In this document: positions 61,676 through 64,000 of the stretch, piece by piece
Layout of the letters: each line of letters starts with the position of its first letter
How positions within the stretch are numbered: position 1 is the stretch's first letter
DNA from: Hymenobacter sp. APR13
GTDB taxonomy: Bacteria > Bacteroidota > Bacteroidia > Cytophagales > Hymenobacteraceae
Direction: 5' to 3'
Assembly: GCF_000737515.1 (NCBI RefSeq)
Contig: NZ_CP006587.1
Location: 1,305,001-1,369,000 of the forward strand
Length of the DNA stretch: 64,000 nt
Notes under the pieces: model-generated
Database searches by the model: none
What the model saw: only the letters and a program-made list of their open reading frames with translations
What the model was told of the DNA's origin: nothing
Position numbers and translations under genes: made by a program

Positions 61676-63493
61676 ATGCGTAGCGTCTTCCCTTCTTTTT
61701 TTCTGTTGCTGGCGCTGCTGTATCTGCCCTCCGAGGGGCAGGCACAGCAGCGTCCTGCGTCTGCTGCCCCCGCTCCGGCCGACCAGCTCACGCCGCGCAA
61801 GCTCACCCGCAAAGAGCGGAAGGAGCTGGCGCGCCGGGCCGAGTTGGATGCCGCCGGCCGCCAGCGCCAACTGACGGAGCGCGACCGGGAAATGAGCGAG
61901 GCGTTCTTCGTGGACGGCGTGAAATACGTACTGCTCGAAGACTACAACAAGGCCCTGGAACGGCTGCTCAAGGCCTACGCCCTCAACCCAACCAACGCGG
62001 CCATCAGCTACAAAATAGCCGAAACCAACCTGCTCAGCGGCAACCTCAAGGACGCCACCAACTTCGCGCAGGCCGCCGTCCGGCTCGACCCCAAAAACGC
62101 CTACTACTACTTGCTGCTGGCCCAGGCTTATGCCTCGCAGAAGCAGTACGACCAGGCCACCAAAGTATATGCCCAGCTGATTCAGGACGTGCCGGACTCC
62201 GGCTACTACCTGTTCAATCTGGCCGACCTGTACCTGGCCCAGGGCAAGCTCGACGACGCCCTGGCCACGCTGGAACGGGCCGAAAAGCAATTCGGGCCGC
62301 TGGATGAGGTGTCGTTCAAGAAGCAGCAGATTTACCTCAAGCAGAACAACCTCGACAAGGCCCTGAAAGAGGGTGAGGTGCTGATTGCGGCCAACCCCGA
62401 CGAAATCCGGTACGTGCTGGCGCAGGCCGAAATGTACGCCGCCAACAACCGCCTGCCCGATGCCGTGCGCGTGGCCGAGCAGGCCCTGCGCACCGACCCC
62501 GAAAACCCGCAGGCCCGCATGATTCTGGCCGATGTGTACCGCCAGCAGGGCAATACTGCCGAGTCGGAAAAGCAGATCAAGCGGGCGTTTGAAAGCCCGG
62601 GCCTCGACATCGACGACAAGGTGCGGGTGCTGGTCGACTACATCAAGCAGCTGCCCAACCCCAAAATCGAGCAGACGGCGCTGGACCTGGCCGCCATTAC
62701 GGTGCGCGTGCACCCCAAGGAGGCAAAGGCATATTCCGTGGCCGGCGACATCCAGACCCTGACCAACCGCAAGGAGCAGGCCCGCAACACCTACCTGCAG
62801 GCCATCCGGCTCGACAACTCCCGCTACCAGATCTGGCAGCAGGTGGTGCTCATTGATGCCGAGCTCAACCAGACCGACTCGCTGCTGCGGCACTCCGAGA
62901 AGGCGCTGGAGCTGTTCCCGAACCAGGCGCCGCTGTGGTTCTACAATGGCGTGGGCTACATCTTGGCCAAGCAGCCGGCCAAGGGCGTGAAAGCGCTGGA
63001 ATACGGCCGCAAGCTGGCCACCGACAACCCCGAGCTGCTAGCCCAGTTCGACACCCAGCTCGGCGACGCCTACCACGAAATAAAGGAGTACAGCAAGTCC
63101 GACGCGGCCTACGAGGCGGCGCTGACCTTCGACGCCAACAACGCGCAGGCCCTCAACAACTACAGCTACTTTCTGTCGGTGCGGGGCGAGAAGCTGGACC
63201 GCGCCAAGGAGATGTCGGGCAAGCTGGTGAAGCAGTTCCCCGACAACGACACCTACCTCGACACCTACGCCTGGGTGCTCTACAAGCAGAAAGACTACGC
63301 CGGCGCCCGCCAGTACCTGGAAAAGGCCCTGGTCACCAGCAAAGACGCCACCGTCATCGAACACTACGGCGACGTACTCTACCAGCTCGGCGACAAAGAC
63401 AAAGCCTACGCCGAATGGCAGCGGGCCAAGCAGATCGGCGGCGCATCTTCGCTGATTGACCGCAAAATCAAAGACAGGAAATTGTATGAGTAA
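61676..63493 (+). CDS. exported TPR-repeat protein
   Basis: 605 residues from the ATG at 61676, with a signal peptide (MRSVFPSFFLLLALLYLPSEGQAQ). A basic helix (RKLTRKERKELARRAELDA) follows, then about twelve tetratricopeptide repeats to the C-terminus (YNKALERLLKAYALNPTNA, PDSGYYLFNLADLYLAQGKL, AQALNNYSYFLSVRGEKLDR). It is a periplasmic or membrane-associated scaffold. The stop overlaps the next ORF by 8 bp (ATGAGTAA), so the two are translationally coupled. Such a TPR protein followed by a DUF4292 lipoprotein recurs in Bacteroidota. Confidence 0.92.
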   Translation: MRSVFPSFFLLLALLYLPSEGQAQQRPASAAPAPADQLTPRKLTRKERKELARRAELDAAGRQRQLTERDREMSEAFFVDGVKYVLLEDYNKALERLLKAYALNPTNAAISYKIAETNLLSGNLKDATNFAQAAVRLDPKNAYYYLLLAQAYASQKQYDQATKVYAQLIQDVPDSGYYLFNLADLYLAQGKLDDALATLERAEKQFGPLDEVSFKKQQIYLKQNNLDKALKEGEVLIAANPDEIRYVLAQAEMYAANNRLPDAVRVAEQALRTDPENPQARMILADVYRQQGNTAESEKQIKRAFESPGLDIDDKVRVLVDYIKQLPNPKIEQTALDLAAITVRVHPKEAKAYSVAGDIQTLTNRKEQARNTYLQAIRLDNSRYQIWQQVVLIDAELNQTDSLLRHSEKALELFPNQAPLWFYNGVGYILAKQPAKGVKALEYGRKLATDNPELLAQFDTQLGDAYHEIKEYSKSDAAYEAALTFDANNAQALNNYSYFLSVRGEKLDRAKEMSGKLVKQFPDNDTYLDTYAWVLYKQKDYAGARQYLEKALVTSKDATVIEHYGDVLYQLGDKDKAYAEWQRAKQIGGASSLIDRKIKDRKLYE

Positions 63494-64000
63494 ACGCATT
63501 GCCCTTGGCCTGTTTCTGGCCGTGGCCGCACTGGGCGGCTGTCAGAAGAAAGCCATTCCCACCAAGTCGAAGGCCAGCAACCGCCCCATGCCCGAGGCGG
63601 TGCGCGCCATGAACGTCGACTTCCGCTTTCTGTCGGCGAAAGGCAAGGCCCAGTTTGACTTGCAGGGCAACCAGCAGATGGCCAACATCAACGTGCGCAT
63701 CCGCAAAGACAGCGTTATCTGGATTTCTGCGTCGCTGATTGGGTTTGAGGGCGTGCGCGCTTACATAACCCGCGACTCGGTACAGGTGCTCGACAAGGTG
63801 CACCGCGAATACTACGCCGGCGACTTCGCCTACCTGAGCCAGCGCCTGAACGTGCCCGTTAACTTTGAAATGGTGCAGGCCTTGCTGCTTGGTAACTACC
63901 TGCCGCCCCTCAACCCCGCCACCGAGCCCACCGTGCAAACCGATGGCTCGGTGCAGCGTGTCAGCTACGAGCAGGCCGGCTTACTGGTGCAACAGCTCAT
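63486..64000 (+). CDS. DUF4292 family lipoprotein (partial, continues beyond window)
   Basis: 171 complete codons to the window edge. The signal MSKRIALGLFLAVAALGGC ends in a lipobox Cys (residue 19). The body (VRAMNVDFRFLSAKGKAQFDL, ANINVRIRKDSVIWISAS, GFEGVRAYITRDSVQVLDK, VNFEMVQALLLGNYLP) is the DUF4292 pattern, a LolA/LolB-like half-barrel. This suggests lipid or lipoprotein handling at the outer membrane. It starts inside the stop of the TPR gene. Confidence 0.9.
   Translation, partial: MSKRIALGLFLAVAALGGCQKKAIPTKSKASNRPMPEAVRAMNVDFRFLSAKGKAQFDLQGNQQMANINVRIRKDSVIWISASLIGFEGVRAYITRDSVQVLDKVHREYYAGDFAYLSQRLNVPVNFEMVQALLLGNYLPPLNPATEPTVQTDGSVQRVSYEQAGLLVQQL

Overview
This window looks like chromosomal DNA of a GC-rich member of the Bacteroidota, most likely Hymenobacter or a close relative in Cytophagales. 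I place it there because of: type IX secretion (T9SS) C-terminal sorting domains, a TonB-dependent receptor with a CarboxypepD_reg-like domain, DUF3078, DUF4292 and DUF1501/DUF1800 proteins, a short NusA, an IF-2 with a very long Ala/Pro-rich N-terminus, almost no Shine-Dalgarno sequences, and many Bacteroidota-type promoter boxes (TAnnTTTG) upstream of genes. Genus is an inference. I saw no rRNA, tRNA, insertion sequence, prophage or CRISPR array.

Layout. 1-2815: a class A beta-lactamase-like serine hydrolase (cut by the window edge), a lipoprotein and a GNAT acetyltransferase. 2973-9216: a secreted PQQ-type sugar dehydrogenase, then a metal-uptake pair (mntH and a TonB-dependent receptor), each preceded by the same 18-bp palindrome, then an outer-membrane transporter-like protein. 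9287-15027: a DUF1501/DUF1800 pair and a lamin-tail surface protein. 15117-24213: asd, a three-domain TonB-C protein, icd, an alpha/beta hydrolase, a YceI protein and a large hybrid histidine kinase. 24288-31493: dxs, a flippase-like membrane protein, an erythromycin-esterase/CarboxypepD fusion, a lipoprotein and a LysM protein. 31494-36475: a methionine locus made of a SAM riboswitch, a short cysteine-rich leader ORF, a C-rich leader, metY, metX and hom. 36599-44924: a secreted hydrolase flanked by repeats, an LD-carboxypeptidase, a GNAT protein, a truncated MutS-like ATPase, an M28 peptidase, cysS and an EEP hydrolase. 45065-53964: a very large T9SS cargo protein and the rimP-nusA-infB information-processing cluster. 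54162-58286: small envelope proteins, a DUF3078 protein, mscL and an enoyl-CoA hydratase. 58422-64000: an envelope cluster of flippase, dut, a sugar-phosphate nucleotidyltransferase, a TPR protein and a DUF4292 lipoprotein (cut by the window edge).

Two things stand out. First, the leader of the methionine genes stacks a SAM aptamer, a 53-codon ORF whose peptide ends in a run of cysteines, and a C-rich, G-poor stretch just after that ORF. This suggests sulfur control by S-adenosylmethionine and by cysteine supply in series. Second, intergenic spaces carry several families of long palindromic repeats. The main family has six complete copies, a chimeric copy and a half copy that is read as the C-terminus of homoserine dehydrogenase; copies differ in sequence but their two arms stay complementary.

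Start codons were chosen by family alignment from memory, signal peptide position and promoter position, because ribosome binding sites are not informative here. No database search or folding program was run.
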